Shown piece by piece: positions 10,492 to 21,069 of a stretch of 64,000 bases of DNA. The DNA comes from Rana temporaria. Lineage: Eukaryota > Chordata > Amphibia > Anura > Ranidae. The notes under the pieces were generated by a model. It was not told the origin of the DNA. It made no database searches and worked only from the letters and a program-made list of their open reading frames with translations. Within the stretch, counting starts at the first letter, position 1, and every line of letters starts with the position of its first letter. The position numbers and the translations under genes were made by a program. Location of the stretch: the NCBI RefSeq assembly GCF_905171775.1, contig NC_053489.1:248476008-248540007 (forward strand). Reading direction: 5' to 3'.

Positions 10492-11845
10492 TAACCACTT
10501 GCCCACCGCCCACCATCGTTATACGTCGACTAACCCCAATATCCTCTTTAAGAGTGGACAGTCGGCTTTTAGATAAAAGTGGTCTCTGCAGTGGATTTTC
10601 CACAAGATCACTTTTATCTGTGGCGGGAGAGGGCACCCGCCGCACTCCAGTGCCTTCCGCCGCTTACGGGAGCCGCCGGCAGAGGCAAAGGTGATCGGGT
10701 CCACTCTCCTCTGTGGTATGAAGCTGAATGGGGGGAAGATGGTCCCCACCCAGCTCCATACCATTGCAGGGCGGAAGCGACATCAAAACGTAACTTCCGC
10801 CCATAGCTCTTAAAGGGACTTTTTTTTTAATTACATTATTTTTATTTATTTTTTTATTGCATTTTTGTGTAAATATAAGATCTGAGGTCTTTTTGACCCC
10901 AGATCTCATATTTAAGAGGACCTGTCATTCTTTTTTTCTATTACAAGGGATGTTTACATTCCTTGTAATAGGAATAAAAGTGACACAAGTTTTTTTTAAA
11001 AGAACAGTGTAAAAATAAAAAATAAAAAGTAAAATAAATCATTTTTTAACTCGTGAGTAGCGCCCACATATGTAAATGGTGTTCAAACCACACATGTGAG
11101 GTATCGCCGCGTTAGAGAGAGAGCAATAATTCTAGCCCTAGACCTCCTCTGTAAATCAAAACATGCAACCTGTGTGACAGAAAGTATTGCAATGACCGCC
11201 ATTTTATTTTCTAGGGTGTTAGAAAAAAATATATACCGTATTTGCCAGTGTATAAGGCGAACGGGCGTATAAGACGACCACCCTAATTTTACTTTTTCTT
11301 TACGATTTTTTGCCTGTACTTATCGTATAAGACGATCCCCCTTCCTAGGCTTCATATTTTATCCTTCTGGAGCCTTATATTTCTTACTTCTTGCTGGAGT
11401 CAATCACGGCGAGCGATGTATTCTATTAATGAATACAAAGCCTGCTTGGATTGGCAGAGGCTGTGACATCATCAGCCCATGCCTCTCTGACTCTCAAAGC
11501 CAATCCGGGCAGGGTACTGTATGTAGCCTGCTCGGATTGGCAGAGGTTGTTACTCCAATCCGAGCAGGCTCTGTATTCATTTCAATACATCGCTCACCGG
11601 GATTGGCTAAACGGTATATACTGTATGTAGCCGAAGCTACGTACAGTATTACCGCTCATCCAGCAGGCATCCGAGCACCTGACCCGGCGTATAAGACGAC
11701 CCCTGATTTTTGGCCAGTTTTTTTAAGTGTAAAAGGTAGTCTTATACGCCAGCAAATACAGTATATATAATGTTTGGGGGTTCAGAGTAATTTTCTAGCA
11801 AAAAAACACCAAATCTCAAAACAAGGCTCTGTCCTTAAGTGGTTA
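10492..11845 (+). repeat. Dispersed repeat family R with a nested DNA element
   Basis: It begins TTTAACCACTTGCCCACCGCC and ends CTTAAGTGGTTAACAC. Internal landmarks include the ACAAGGGATG/CCTTGTAATAGG hairpin at about 10944-10970 and AAACCACACATGTGAGGTATCGC at about 11087. A separate element (11235-11762) interrupts it. Confidence 0.7.
11235..11762. mobile_element. TATAAGACGAC-type DNA element nested in family R
   Basis: The ends are ACCGTATTTGCCAGTG and, inverted, GCAAATACAGT. Internally GTATAAGACGAC recurs near both ends. It is flanked by ATATAT on both sides. The uninterrupted copy of the host repeat at about 46921-46938 shows a single ATATATATAATGTTT there, supporting insertion with a short (6-8 bp) duplication, as for hAT-like elements. 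Non-coding. Confidence 0.75.
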
Positions 11846-11986
11846 ACACAATATTGAAGACTGATTGCAAAATATTTTCCAGTATTGCTGTGTGTGACTA
11901 TTCTAGGGGGCGACTCACAGATGTGATACAGTATACAGATTTCCTCTTTATAAACATGTAGGCAGCTTCCCGATCTTGAATTCACA

Positions 11987-12644
11987 GGGCCAGATTCATA
12001 AAGAACTGAGGTGGCGTAACGTATCGTCTTTACGTTACAGCGCCGCAAGTTTTCAGCGCAAGTGCCTGATTCACCAAGCACTTGCGTGTAAACTTACGGC
12101 GGTGTAACGTAAAGCTGTCCGGCGCAAGCCCGCCTAATTCAAATGGGGCGTACTCCGTGTGAAAATTTCCCGAAATTTCCCGAAATTGCGCGAAATGACG
12201 TCGCCCGACGTAATGTTTTGAATGGCGACATGCGTAACGTACTTTCGTATTCCCGGACGTCTTACGCAAAAAAAAAAATTTAATTCGACGCGGGAACGAC
12301 CGCCATACTTTAACATGGCTCGTCTAAAGTTAAGCCATGAAAAAGCAGGCCTAACTTTGCGACGGGAAAAACCGTCTAGTGACGAGCGACGTAACGAACG
12401 CGCGTACCTTCGTGGATCGCCGTAAAAGCTAATTTGCATACCCAACGCTGGAAAACGACGCAAACTCCACCCAGCGGCGGCCGAAGTATTGCATCCTAAG
12501 ATCCGAAGGCGTACGAAGCCGTAAGCCTGTCGGATCTTAGCCAAAAGCCGTCGTATCTTTTTTGTGAATTACAAATAAAGATATGACGCGGCAAATATGA
12601 AAATACGTAGATACTCCGGCGTATTTCCTCTGTGAATCTGGCCC
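11987..12644. mobile_element. Palindromic MITE, family Q (GGGCCAGATTCA ends), copy 1
   Basis: It opens GGGCCAGATTCATAAAG and closes TGTGAATCTGGCCC. It is flanked by ACA (11984-11986, 12645-12647), a 3-bp target duplication. It is CpG-rich (many ACG/CGT), with the internal pair GGATCTTAG/CTAAGATCC. The 136-codon minus ORF inside is a composition artefact. Confidence 0.85.
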
Positions 12645-12647
12645 ACA

Positions 12648-13406
12648 GTTCCTACTTCTGGATACACAGCAGCACTACATACAATTTTCACCCACACTTT
12701 AGTGACTTTTTTTGTTTCATTCATAGAGAACAAATAAGCAACATTGCGTGCCCTCTACTGATCACTGACAAGCTGGCTATCATTATACAAATTTCTTAAT
12801 CTATTATCTTTAGATTTACCTTCAACTATGTAGTACAAGGGTCTGCCTGACAGTATACATACTAAAAGTGTTCAGGTTTGACCTTATATTATATGGCCTT
12901 GGTAAATCTAAAGGACAATTGTACAAAAAAATTGTATAGTGTATGGCCATCCTAAGACTGATTTAATACATTAAAAACAGAAAAATTCTCCCACTCTGCC
13001 TATATATAGCTTTATCTTAGGTAGGAGTGACTATAGTTTGGTGGGTATTGTGAGCAGTGCCACACTAACATTTATAACACACAATTGAATACATTAATAA
13101 CATGTTGTTGCGATGTGTTACAAATGTTAATGCCAATTGCAACGCAACGTAGTGTGCATTGCGTTAAGGCAGTCCTTTCATTTGGAACAGGCTGCCAAAA
13201 CACCACAGTGCACCTAACCCTTTTTTCAAAGCAGCACACCACACCAGTATTGTTCCATTCATAGTTAATTGGTACTACAATGCAAAGCACTTAGAGACAC
13301 TTTGAAATTAATTGCTACAGTATAACACATTGGTCTAAATGTGTCTTATTAGTTTTTACTATGTAGTGCAACCCTGGGTGTTGGCTTTATTTAGTATGTG
13401 GGTACA
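12648..13406. other. No recognised gene; partial copy of a TGGCCATA repeat
   Basis: About 12830-12965 matches part of the palindromic repeat at 56374-56560 (AATTGTACAAAAAAATTGTA, ATGTATGGCCA-like end). The rest shows nothing that I recognise. Confidence 0.5.
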
Positions 13407-13414
13407 GCTCTTAA

Positions 13415-13917
13415 CAGGGATGGACTGGCCATTGGGACTACAGGGAGTTTCCCGGTGGGCCGATGGCTCAGTGGGCCGGCTTCAGTGACTGCGGACTGCC
13501 GCCCCCCTTGCCGCCCCCCTGTCTCTCCCTCCCCGCAGCGCTCACCTGGGGGGGAACAAAGAGGCAGGGGGAGGACCAGAGGAGCAGGGGGGACGACAGA
13601 GAAGCATGGGGGGAGGGGACAGCTGACTCAACAGCTATGGCCTGAGAGTTTCTCACTTCTGCCTAATCTTGTCCCATAAGGGGGGAACCAAACTGATTCT
13701 TTGCCCCGGGTGAAATAATGTCCAGCTTCCCCACTGGTACTGCCTATAAGAGTACCAGTACCAGCCGTTCTACTCTAATAAAGTAGAACGGCTAGTGGCT
13801 AGTGAAGGGGGAGAGGGGGATTGGGTGGCGGGAGTTGTCCGGCCATGGGAGAGACCTGTCAAAGTGGGCCAGTCTGGATAAAGTCCAGGGCCAAATTTCT
13901 GTCTCAGTCCAGCCCTG
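13415..13917. mobile_element. hAT-like non-autonomous element with 8-bp TSD
   Basis: It is bounded by CAGGGATGGACTGGCC and, inverted, CAGTCCAGCCCTG. The exact 8-bp duplication GCTCTTAA flanks it at 13407-13414 and 13918-13925. The 8-bp duplication and CAG-type end are hAT hallmarks. The GC-rich interior has no transposase. Confidence 0.9.
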
Positions 13918-14275
13918 GCTCTTAACAATCTGGTGACACCCTTGATCTCCTATGACACAATCGGTTGATTTACTAAAACTGGAGAGTGAAAAATCTGGTG
14001 CAGCTGTGCTAGTGTTGCCAACCTACTAGATTGAAATTTACTGGCACGACCCCCAAAATTTACTGGCACAGATAAGTTTTTACTGGCATTTTACAAAATT
14101 ACATTTTAAAGTGCAAATTTCAGTATTTAGGCTACAAACAAGTACACTAGGCAAATAGCAATGTGATTTAAGGAAGATACACAGCCCCGCCTCCTCTTAA
14201 CCCAGGGCCGGATTAACAATGGGGCTGATGGAGCTGCAGCTCCAGGCCCCTTTCTCAAGATAGGCCCATTTGCCC

Positions 14276-14336
14276 AAAAAAAAAAAAAAAAAAAAACATT
14301 TTTTTTTTTTTTTTTTTTTAAGAATTTTTTTTTTAA
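14276..14336. repeat. Poly-A / poly-T tract
   Basis: About 21 A residues, a short CATT break, about 20 T residues, then another T run. It can form a simple A:T hairpin. ORFs that read as poly-Lys or poly-Phe here are artefacts. Confidence 0.95.
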
Positions 14337-14714
14337 GATCGAATTTGGGGGGTTGTAGCTCGATGACCAGAGGTCACAGAAACCCCACATTTGGGGGTAG
14401 GCATGGGAAGAGCTACCCCACAACTGGTCAAAATATGGGACGGCTATCATTTATAGTTCCGGAGATACAGGCCTGCTTGCGCAGCCTGTCAGAAGCTACA
14501 TTCAGAGCGGCCAATATAAATACAAGCTGACACACTGCAGCAGACTGATAGGATCACAGTGCTTATAATAATAATTTGTATATTACTCATGGTAATTAAC
14601 CCCTTGCCACCCAGGCCAATTCTGACACTTCTCTACTACATGTAAAAATCATCATTTGTTTTTTGCTAGAAAATTACTCTATGGTGGTCTTTGCACTTTT
14701 TATGTTGCACGGTG

Positions 14715-15334
14715 TAGAGCTGCACGATTCTGGCTAAAATGAGAATTGCAATTTTTTTGCTTAGAAGATAGATCACGATTCTCTCACGATTGTTGCGGCG
14801 TAACATCATCTTTCACATTAAAACAAACAAAAAAAAAAATGGGCTAACTTCACTGTTTTGTTTTTATGGTTTTTATTATTCATTGAAGTGGGAAAATGCA
14901 GTGTGACATAACATATTGCAGCAATAGCCATTGTATTCCCTAGAGTCTCTGCTAAAATATATATAATGTTTGGCAGTTCCAAGTAATTTTCTAGCAAATA
15001 ATATTGCTTTTTAACTTAAGAAACAAGTGTTGGACTTTAAGTGGTTAAATTTAGTTACAATGTTAGTTAGTTACAATGTTTCATTTTGTTTACAAACTTC
15101 GCAGACTGCCCAGATTTTTTCTTTACACACAGAAGTGCATCCCTTTGATCTAAGAAGGAAGGTTAGTTACAATGTTTCCTGTTAAAAACTTGGCAGACTG
15201 CCCAGATATTTTCTTTTGATAGCTGAAAGTCTCTCCACTTGTTATATGAAAGAATCAGCAAACTCTGCATTGGAGATCGTCAGGGGGGTTGAATCGAGAT
15301 CACGATTTTTTTAACGATTAATTGTGCAGCTCTA
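14715..15334. mobile_element. hAT-like element (TAGAGCTGCACGATT ends) nested in family R
   Basis: The ends TAGAGCTGCACGATTCTGG and AATTGTGCAGCTCTA are inverted. The flanks GCACGGTG (14707-14714) and GCATGGTA (15335-15342) are an 8-bp duplication with two differences. Outside it, family R sequence resumes on the right (TTTGCGCAGCAATTTTTCAA). Non-coding. Confidence 0.7.
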
Positions 15335-15602
15335 GCATGGTATTTGCGCAGCAATTTTTCAAACATGTTTTTTTGGAAAAAAATGTTTCATTCATTAAAA
15401 AAACAGTTAGTTAAGTTAGCACAATTTTTTTTGGTATCCTAAGCGATGCTTTAAATTTTTTTAGGTTACATGTTTAGAGTTACAGAGGAGGTCTAGTACT
15501 AGAATTATTGCTCTCGCTCTAACGATCGTAACGTATGTAACCTGTGTGTATCTGGCTCTGATACTACCAGTGCCTACCCAGCCACTGACTAGTATCTCTC
15601 CC

Positions 15603-15810
15603 CAGCCTGTCCCCACACACCCTCTCACCTGTCCCCACACACCCTCTCACCTGTCCCCACACACCCTCTCACCTATCCCCACACACCCTCTCACCTGTCC
15701 CCACACACCCTGTCCCCACACACCCTCTCACCTGTCCCCACACACCCTCTCACCTGCTGACTAGTATCTCTCCCCAGCCTGTCCCCACACACCCTCTCAC
15801 CTGCTGACCT
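15603..15810 (+). repeat. 22-bp minisatellite
   Basis: The unit CTGTCCCCACACACCCTCTC plus AC is repeated about eight times, with one truncated unit and one interruption carrying CTGACTAGTATCTCTCCCC, which also precedes the array. The 72-codon ORF over it is a repeat artefact. Confidence 0.95.
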
Positions 15811-16044
15811 GTGGATGGGGGAATCACTCCTGCAGTGTTATTGTGTTCTGCCAGTGCGTACAATGATCAGTGTTGCTAACTTTAGCTGGCAGCACTGATT
15901 GTTTTAAGAAAAAAAAACAGGCTGGTTGTACTCAAGTTGATTAATAGATTGACTTGTGAAAAACCTGCTAGCCCATACATAGATTGACTATGGCTGGTCT
16001 CTGCATAATTGGCGTAATTTCAATCCATGTATGACCCGCCAAAC

Positions 16045-16820
16045 CACTACTCAGTCCCTAAATATCCTTCCACTCCTGTACATAGTGCTCACTGTCATAC
16101 CCTCCACACTCCTCTCCTGTACATAGTGCCCACTGTCATACTCTCCACACTTCTCTCCTATACATAGTACCCACTGTCATACCCTACACACTCCTCTCCT
16201 GTACATAGTGCCCACTGTCATACCCTCCACACTCCTCTCCTATACATAGCGCCCACTGTCATACCCTTCACACTCCTCTCATGTACATAGTGCCTGCTGT
16301 CATACACTTCTCTCCTGTACTTAGTGCCCACTGTCGCACCCTCCACACTCCTCTCCTGTACATACTGCTCACTGTCATACCCTCCACACTCCTCTCCTAT
16401 ACATAGTGCCCACTGTCATACCCTCCACACTCCTCTCCTATACATAGTGTTCACTGTCATACCCTCCACACTCCTCTCCTATACATAGAGCCCACTATCA
16501 TACCGTCTACATTCCTCTCCTGTACATACTGCCCACTGTCATACCCTCCACACTCCTCTCCTGTACATACTGCCCCATCATACCCTCCACACTTCTCTCT
16601 GGTACGTACTACCCTCTGTCATACCCCCTCACTCTTCCTGCACATACTGCCCATTGTCATACTCTTCACACTCCTCTCCTGTACATAGTGCTTTTTTCCG
16701 TACCCTTTGTACTCCTCTCCTGTACATAGTGCCCACTGTTAGACCCTCCACATTCCTCTCCCTCACCTGCACATACTTCCCACTTATATACCGTCCATAC
16801 TCCTCCCCTATGTCGCTTAC
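16045..16820 (+). repeat. 41-bp minisatellite
   Basis: Roughly 18 diverged copies of a 41-bp unit containing CTCCTCTCCTGTACATAGTG followed by CCCACTGTCATACCCTCCAC. Divergence rises toward the 3' end. Opposing ORFs of 65 codons at 16629-16851 are artefacts. Confidence 0.92.
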
Positions 16821-17424
16821 CCACAAAAACAGTTCTTTAAAATTATACTGAATATCCTCAATGTTACCAGCTCTAGAATGGACACACTTTTGTTAGTTCA
16901 ACTAAAGGAAATCTCAGTTCTCATATTTGTTCTGCCCCATTATTAGTAATCATTTAATTTTGTGATTACTACTATGATGTATAGAGGAACATCAGGGGGT
17001 TTCTGCTACTCTAAATATAGCACTTATATAAAAAAGTGGCCCTGAAAATATTTTTTAAATGTTGGCAACTGTGCACTTAGGCACTGCCCAATGGCCACCG
17101 TCCACCGGGTCAGTAGGGGGCCCCATGAGAGGCTCCTGGGATCCTGTGATAATAAAGCGGTAGTAAACTTTCCTGACATTACTACTTTTTAGAGGCCCTG
17201 GGGTAGGTTATGCCACAATGTACAAGTATGCACAGCATATTAGCACATTAGTGTACACTTCAATTTTCAGACTGAGCCCTCCAGTGCTTGCGATGAATCA
17301 GGCGGGGCCTGGACACTTCCATCTTCACCCGGTCTTCCTTCTGGGTTCTGTGCCTTTGGTCACTTGCCTTGGCTGAGCTGCGTTCATTTCATTCCCACGC
17401 ATTTATTTATTATTTATTACACCC

Positions 17425-17696
17425 CATTCACACCTCCGCAACAAAACGCCCGACGCCGGCCGCTCGTGCCGCTGGAGGGGAGAATTCCCATTGCTGTCTA
17501 TGAGATGGTTCACATCTCATAGACGCCGTACACCTGCGGCATGAAAAAAAGTCCCGGACCCTTTTTTTCAGGCAGCATTGGCGTTCGGCCATACAAAGCA
17601 ATAGGAAGGATTTGTAAAAAAAAAAGTTACACTATTCGCGGCAAAATACGCCGCGTACGCGGTGTTACTTGTCGCGGAGGTGTGAATGCAGCCTAA
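17425..17696. mobile_element. Palindromic MITE (CATTCACACCTCCGC ends)
   Basis: CATTCACACCTCCGCAAC on the left pairs with GCGGAGGTGTGAATG on the right. The interior has ATGAGATG/CATCTCAT and CCGGACC motifs. It sits within the large hAT-like element. Confidence 0.7.
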
Positions 17697-17759
17697 AAGG
17701 CCCCACCAAAATCCTCAGCACCAGGCCCATGATGTTCTTAATCTGGCCCTGTCTTAACC

Positions 17760-17860
17760 CCACGCCTGTAATAGACAGAATCCAGTGCTGGGTTGTGTTC
17801 TGTCTATTACAGGCGCAGGGTTAGGAGGAGGCGGGGCTGTGTATGAAAGTTCAATGTAAT
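17760..17860. repeat. Right half of a hairpin repeat split by the hAT-like insertion
   Basis: CTGTAATAGACAGAATCCAG and GTTCTGTCTATTACAG form a hairpin. The following GGAGGAGGCGGGGCTGTGTA is the inverse of the sequence just left of the hAT-like element (14179-14196). Confidence 0.7.
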
Positions 17861-18359
17861 GCTGTTACAGTGGGCTATACCACTCAGTGATACCATGGCT
17901 AGCATCTACCTCCATGCTCTCTGCCACGGGGCAATCGCTGGAAGAACAGCTCTCGATCCTCTGTTCCTTCCCCTGTCGGGACCTTGTCATCATGGGACCA
18001 CACTCTAGGATGTTTATAATTTGTCTTCTAAAGGCACCAGGCAACATATCTCTAAATGAGTCTTTAGGTTCAATGTATTCCGCCGATAAAGAGTGATATT
18101 TGAAAAGAGTCAGACAGAATCAATACAACTTATACAGAAGCATAATTAATATTCTGTATATATTTTTTTCAGGCTAGTATGATCTTATTCTATGTCTACA
18201 GATATTTTATATTGTTGTTTTACTGTTGGAACAATAAAGATGTAAAGGAATTGTTTTTACATAACAATTGTTTCATGTGGTTCCTGGTGCCAATAATGTC
18301 CCACACACCCACAACATATTTGTCTCTATATCTCTAGACAAATTTGTTTATTTTTTTAG

Positions 18360-18560
18360 TTTGGGCACAGTGAGGCTGCAATGTAGGGCACAGTGATATT
18401 GCAATGTGGGGCACAGTGAGTCTGCAATAGGGGCACAATAAGGCTGCAATGCATGGTTAGCCCGCAATGGTGGGCACGGTGAGCCTGCATAGATGGGCAC
18501 AGGTGAGCCTGCATTGATGGGCACAGGTGAGGCTATGCTGAGGGGAACGGATAAAGTTGT
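18360..18560 (+). repeat. GGCACAGTGAGGCTGCAAT minisatellite
   Basis: Six to eight diverged copies of a ~20-23 bp unit, GGGCACAGTGAGGCTGCAAT and variants. It is related in sequence to the arrays at 28733-29105 and 29585-29835. Confidence 0.85.
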
Positions 18561-18769
18561 TAATATTTATTTTTGTAACTTAATTCTGCATAAAACAGTG
18601 TCATTTCAGGAGATAATTTATGAGGGCGTGATTAGTGTCAGAATTAGGGACAAGGCATGGTAGGGGTTGGGCGGGGAAACTAACGGTGAGTAACCCTTGA
18701 GGCCTGGCTAGTGGCTCAAGACTTGAAATTTTGAGCCCTGTTCTATGGCATGCAATACCGCATGTGGCC

Positions 18770-19000
18770 AGAGGTGAGGGGTGCCGGGGAGTGTCCGTGT
18801 TCATCCGATCCGATCCGCAGACGGAAGGAAAAATAGGGTTTTCCTCCGTCTGCAGAATCGGAGGAATGCAGAGGCGGGCGAGATGTTCATCCGCTGACAC
18901 CCGCGATCTCATAGGGACCAATGTATGTCCTTTTTTTAATCCGCAAACGGATGGATGAGAAAGCGGACATACGGTCCGCAAGTGTGAAAGGGGCTTTAAG
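18770..19000. repeat. Palindromic CCGCAGACGG repeat
   Basis: GATCCGCAGACGGAAGG pairs with CCTCCGTCTGCAG, and GTGTGAAAGGGGCTTTAA closes the block. It resembles MITEs whose ends read AAAGCCCCTTTCACA. The left boundary is not resolved. Confidence 0.45.
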
Positions 19001-19700
19001 GAGCAGAACGGCCTAGACACTAGAAAGCAGTGCTGAGCAATGTCATAGGTGGCCTAGCTAACCTCTACAGTACCACAGACTCTTGCTTGAAGTTCAGTCT
19101 TTATTACTACTTTGGCAAAGTAGGACCTGCAGCACCAATCACGCTTAAATGAGCCAAAGCTTTTTTGGCCATACTTCTCCTATGGACCACAGAAGCGCAG
19201 TTCGTTCTGTACTCCAGTGATCCGTTTTCAGCTGACGTTTTCAGCTGACGACACAGAGCCAGTTCAGGCTCTGAAAAGATGGTCGGGATCTGCCCAGAAG
19301 TCTGGACCGGCAGCTAGCTTAGCCTCTCAGTGATCCCCTGAGAACCTGAGCCAGCCTTTCCCCCCCTCCACAGCCCAGCGCTCCTGTGAGCACTGGAGGG
19401 GCAGAGCAGAGGGCCTCAGTCATGGCTCTGCTCAAAGTGGAGGGGAAGAATTGATTCTGTTTGATCGCTAAGTTCTCACTACAGAGCCGGCGGGGGACAG
19501 ATGCAGCATCGGCTCAATGATACATCCACCTAGGTAAGTATCAATGTTTGTTTGTTTTTTAAACCCTGCACTTCTTTATTAACACTGAATTCAGGTAACA
19601 CAATAAAAAGCACCTCTTGAGGTAGCTACACATGCATTAGAGCAACAATTTACCTTTAACAAGACTTAAAGGGGGAACTACACCCCCACCCTGTAAGTTG
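19000..19700. other. No recognised gene
   Basis: A GC-richer stretch followed by AT-rich sequence. AGGTAAGTATCAATG near 19532 looks like a splice donor but lies in repeat-like sequence, so I give it no weight. Confidence 0.4.
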
Positions 19701-20510
19701 ATTTCTCATAATTTCTGGTGTTGAATCTGAACTCATTTGAATTCAATGGGAGACAAAAAGTAAAAAAAAAACAGTATTGTTTGTTGATTGTCCAATAAGT
19801 AGCACAAGGGATAATGAATGCCCTGTGGAACCTGTACCAAAAAAAAAAAAATGAAAATTTTGAGTGGCGGTAAGCAACAATTTTAGTAATACCTAAAAGG
19901 CAACATTAAAAAAAAATGCAAGGTTCTTTTAAAACACATGCCTGTGGAAATCTCTTAACTTGCCTGTGAAGTGGCACTTCTGTACGATGTATACAACCTA
20001 CTATAGCAAAATAGATTTTTACAAAGAAAAAAAACTGTATAAATTGCTGGAAAATGACAGCTTTGGACTGGTGATTCTCTTCATCTATACCAGACCCTTA
20101 TCCTAGATGAGGGTCTGGAATAGATGTTTATTGGGGGACCCATCAAAAAGAGAAAAATGGCTATTGACCCCCCTAAAAATACATATAAGAACCTTTTCCT
20201 TGATGGAGGTCTGGTATGGATATCAAGGGGGACGCCATGAAACATAAAAAACAAAAAAAACAACAACATGGAGACCCTTCAATATTCATGTTTAGGATGG
20301 CACCCCATGCAAAAAAAAACAAGGAGAAAAGCATGGGGTCTCCCCCAAAATCCATCTCAGATTCTTATTCAAGCATGCAGCCTGACATTGTGCATCCCAC
20401 CCCCTTCCATACCATACCAGGTCATATGCCTTGATGGGGAGGGTACATTGTCTGGCAAAGAACCTTGTCCCAATGACTGTTGATGCCCCAAGATACTACT
20501 TTTCTATATG
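19700..20510. repeat. Diverged copy of a GGGTCTCCCCC / CATGCAGCCTG repeat (family S)
   Basis: CATGGGGTCTCCCCCAAAAT and AAGCATGCAGCCTG at about 20332-20382 match, in inverted orientation, the block at 42020-42240 (GGACAGGCTGCATGCTCGGA, GATTTTGGGGGGGG). A local hairpin ACCAGACCC/GGGTCTGG lies at 20090-20118. Limits are approximate. Confidence 0.45.
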
Positions 20511-21051
20511 AACAAGTAAGGCTTTGTAATTAATAAAAAAGAAAAGAAAAACAAACAAACACACTGACAATGAGTTTTTGACAAATGCATTTTTATAAAA
20601 AAAAATAGTACCACGATGTAAATCCATGATCAATTATGTCATTCGGTGATGCGGTGCCACATGAATCATGATGGAAGATGCCCACTAAACTGAAATGACC
20701 ATATCTGGTCAGTGGTGTCACAGGGATGCCCAGCTCAGTATCTGTTGTGGATTTTTCCTTGTTTTTTGTGATGTATTTCGCCTTAAAATCAATATCAGCA
20801 CTTCTGCAGATCCTCATTGCTCTGTGCCTGTGTGACAAATTGCGACACAATGTGGATGCATCTTGTAATCCTGCTATGAGATCATGTAAAGCACTGGCTG
20901 TCTGAGGAAATGCTGTGCAATAACCTCTGCACAAGCAGAAGAGAAAGAAATGACCACCTTGCATTAGACCAGAGTCAAGTATTACATTTTAGAGAGAAAA
21001 TTAAAACATTTATGTATGTTTGAGCTAACTTTGTTTATTTTCTGTTGGCAG
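20511..21051 (+). other. Sequence upstream of receptor gene 1, probably intron
   Basis: No recognised repeat ends. The last 20 bases are pyrimidine-rich (TTTGTTTATTTTCTGTTGGCAG) and end in AG at 21050-21051. This fits an acceptor and makes the upstream in-frame ATG at 21016 intronic. The 5' exon cannot be identified. Confidence 0.5.
21050..21051 (+). promoter_or_regulatory. Splice acceptor of receptor gene 1
   Basis: A polypyrimidine-type stretch ends TTGGCAG, and the exon then begins AGTACAACCC, 18 nt before the ATG at 21070. The paralogue has the same layout: acceptor at 60990-60991, exon start AGTACGG, 18 nt to the ATG. Confidence 0.75.
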
Positions 21052-21069
21052 AGTACAACCCTTAGCCAG

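Larger units (their letters stand above)
14203..17751. mobile_element. 3.5-kb hAT-like element with 8-bp TSD, filled with satellites
   Basis: The ends are CAGGGCCGGATTAACAATGG and, inverted, CAGGGCCAGATTAAGAAC. The 8-bp duplication TCTTAACC occurs at 14195-14202 and 17752-17759. No transposase frame is present. The interior holds poly-A/poly-T tracts, part of family R split by another hAT-like element (14715-15334), a 22-bp minisatellite, a 41-bp minisatellite and a 270-bp palindromic element. The element itself split a hairpin repeat: CAGCCCCGCCTCCT on its left is inverted on its right. Confidence 0.85.

Noticed and set aside
12134..12544. A 136-codon minus ORF
   Set aside because: It lies wholly in a CpG-rich palindromic MITE. 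Stop codons are rare there because of composition.
15603..15810. Regular repeats resembling a CRISPR array
   Set aside because: Head-to-tail units without unique spacers, in a vertebrate genome. A minisatellite.
21016..21069. Upstream in-frame ATG extending receptor gene 1
   Set aside because: It lies before a convincing splice acceptor, and the paralogue has the same arrangement. The extra residues are intron.
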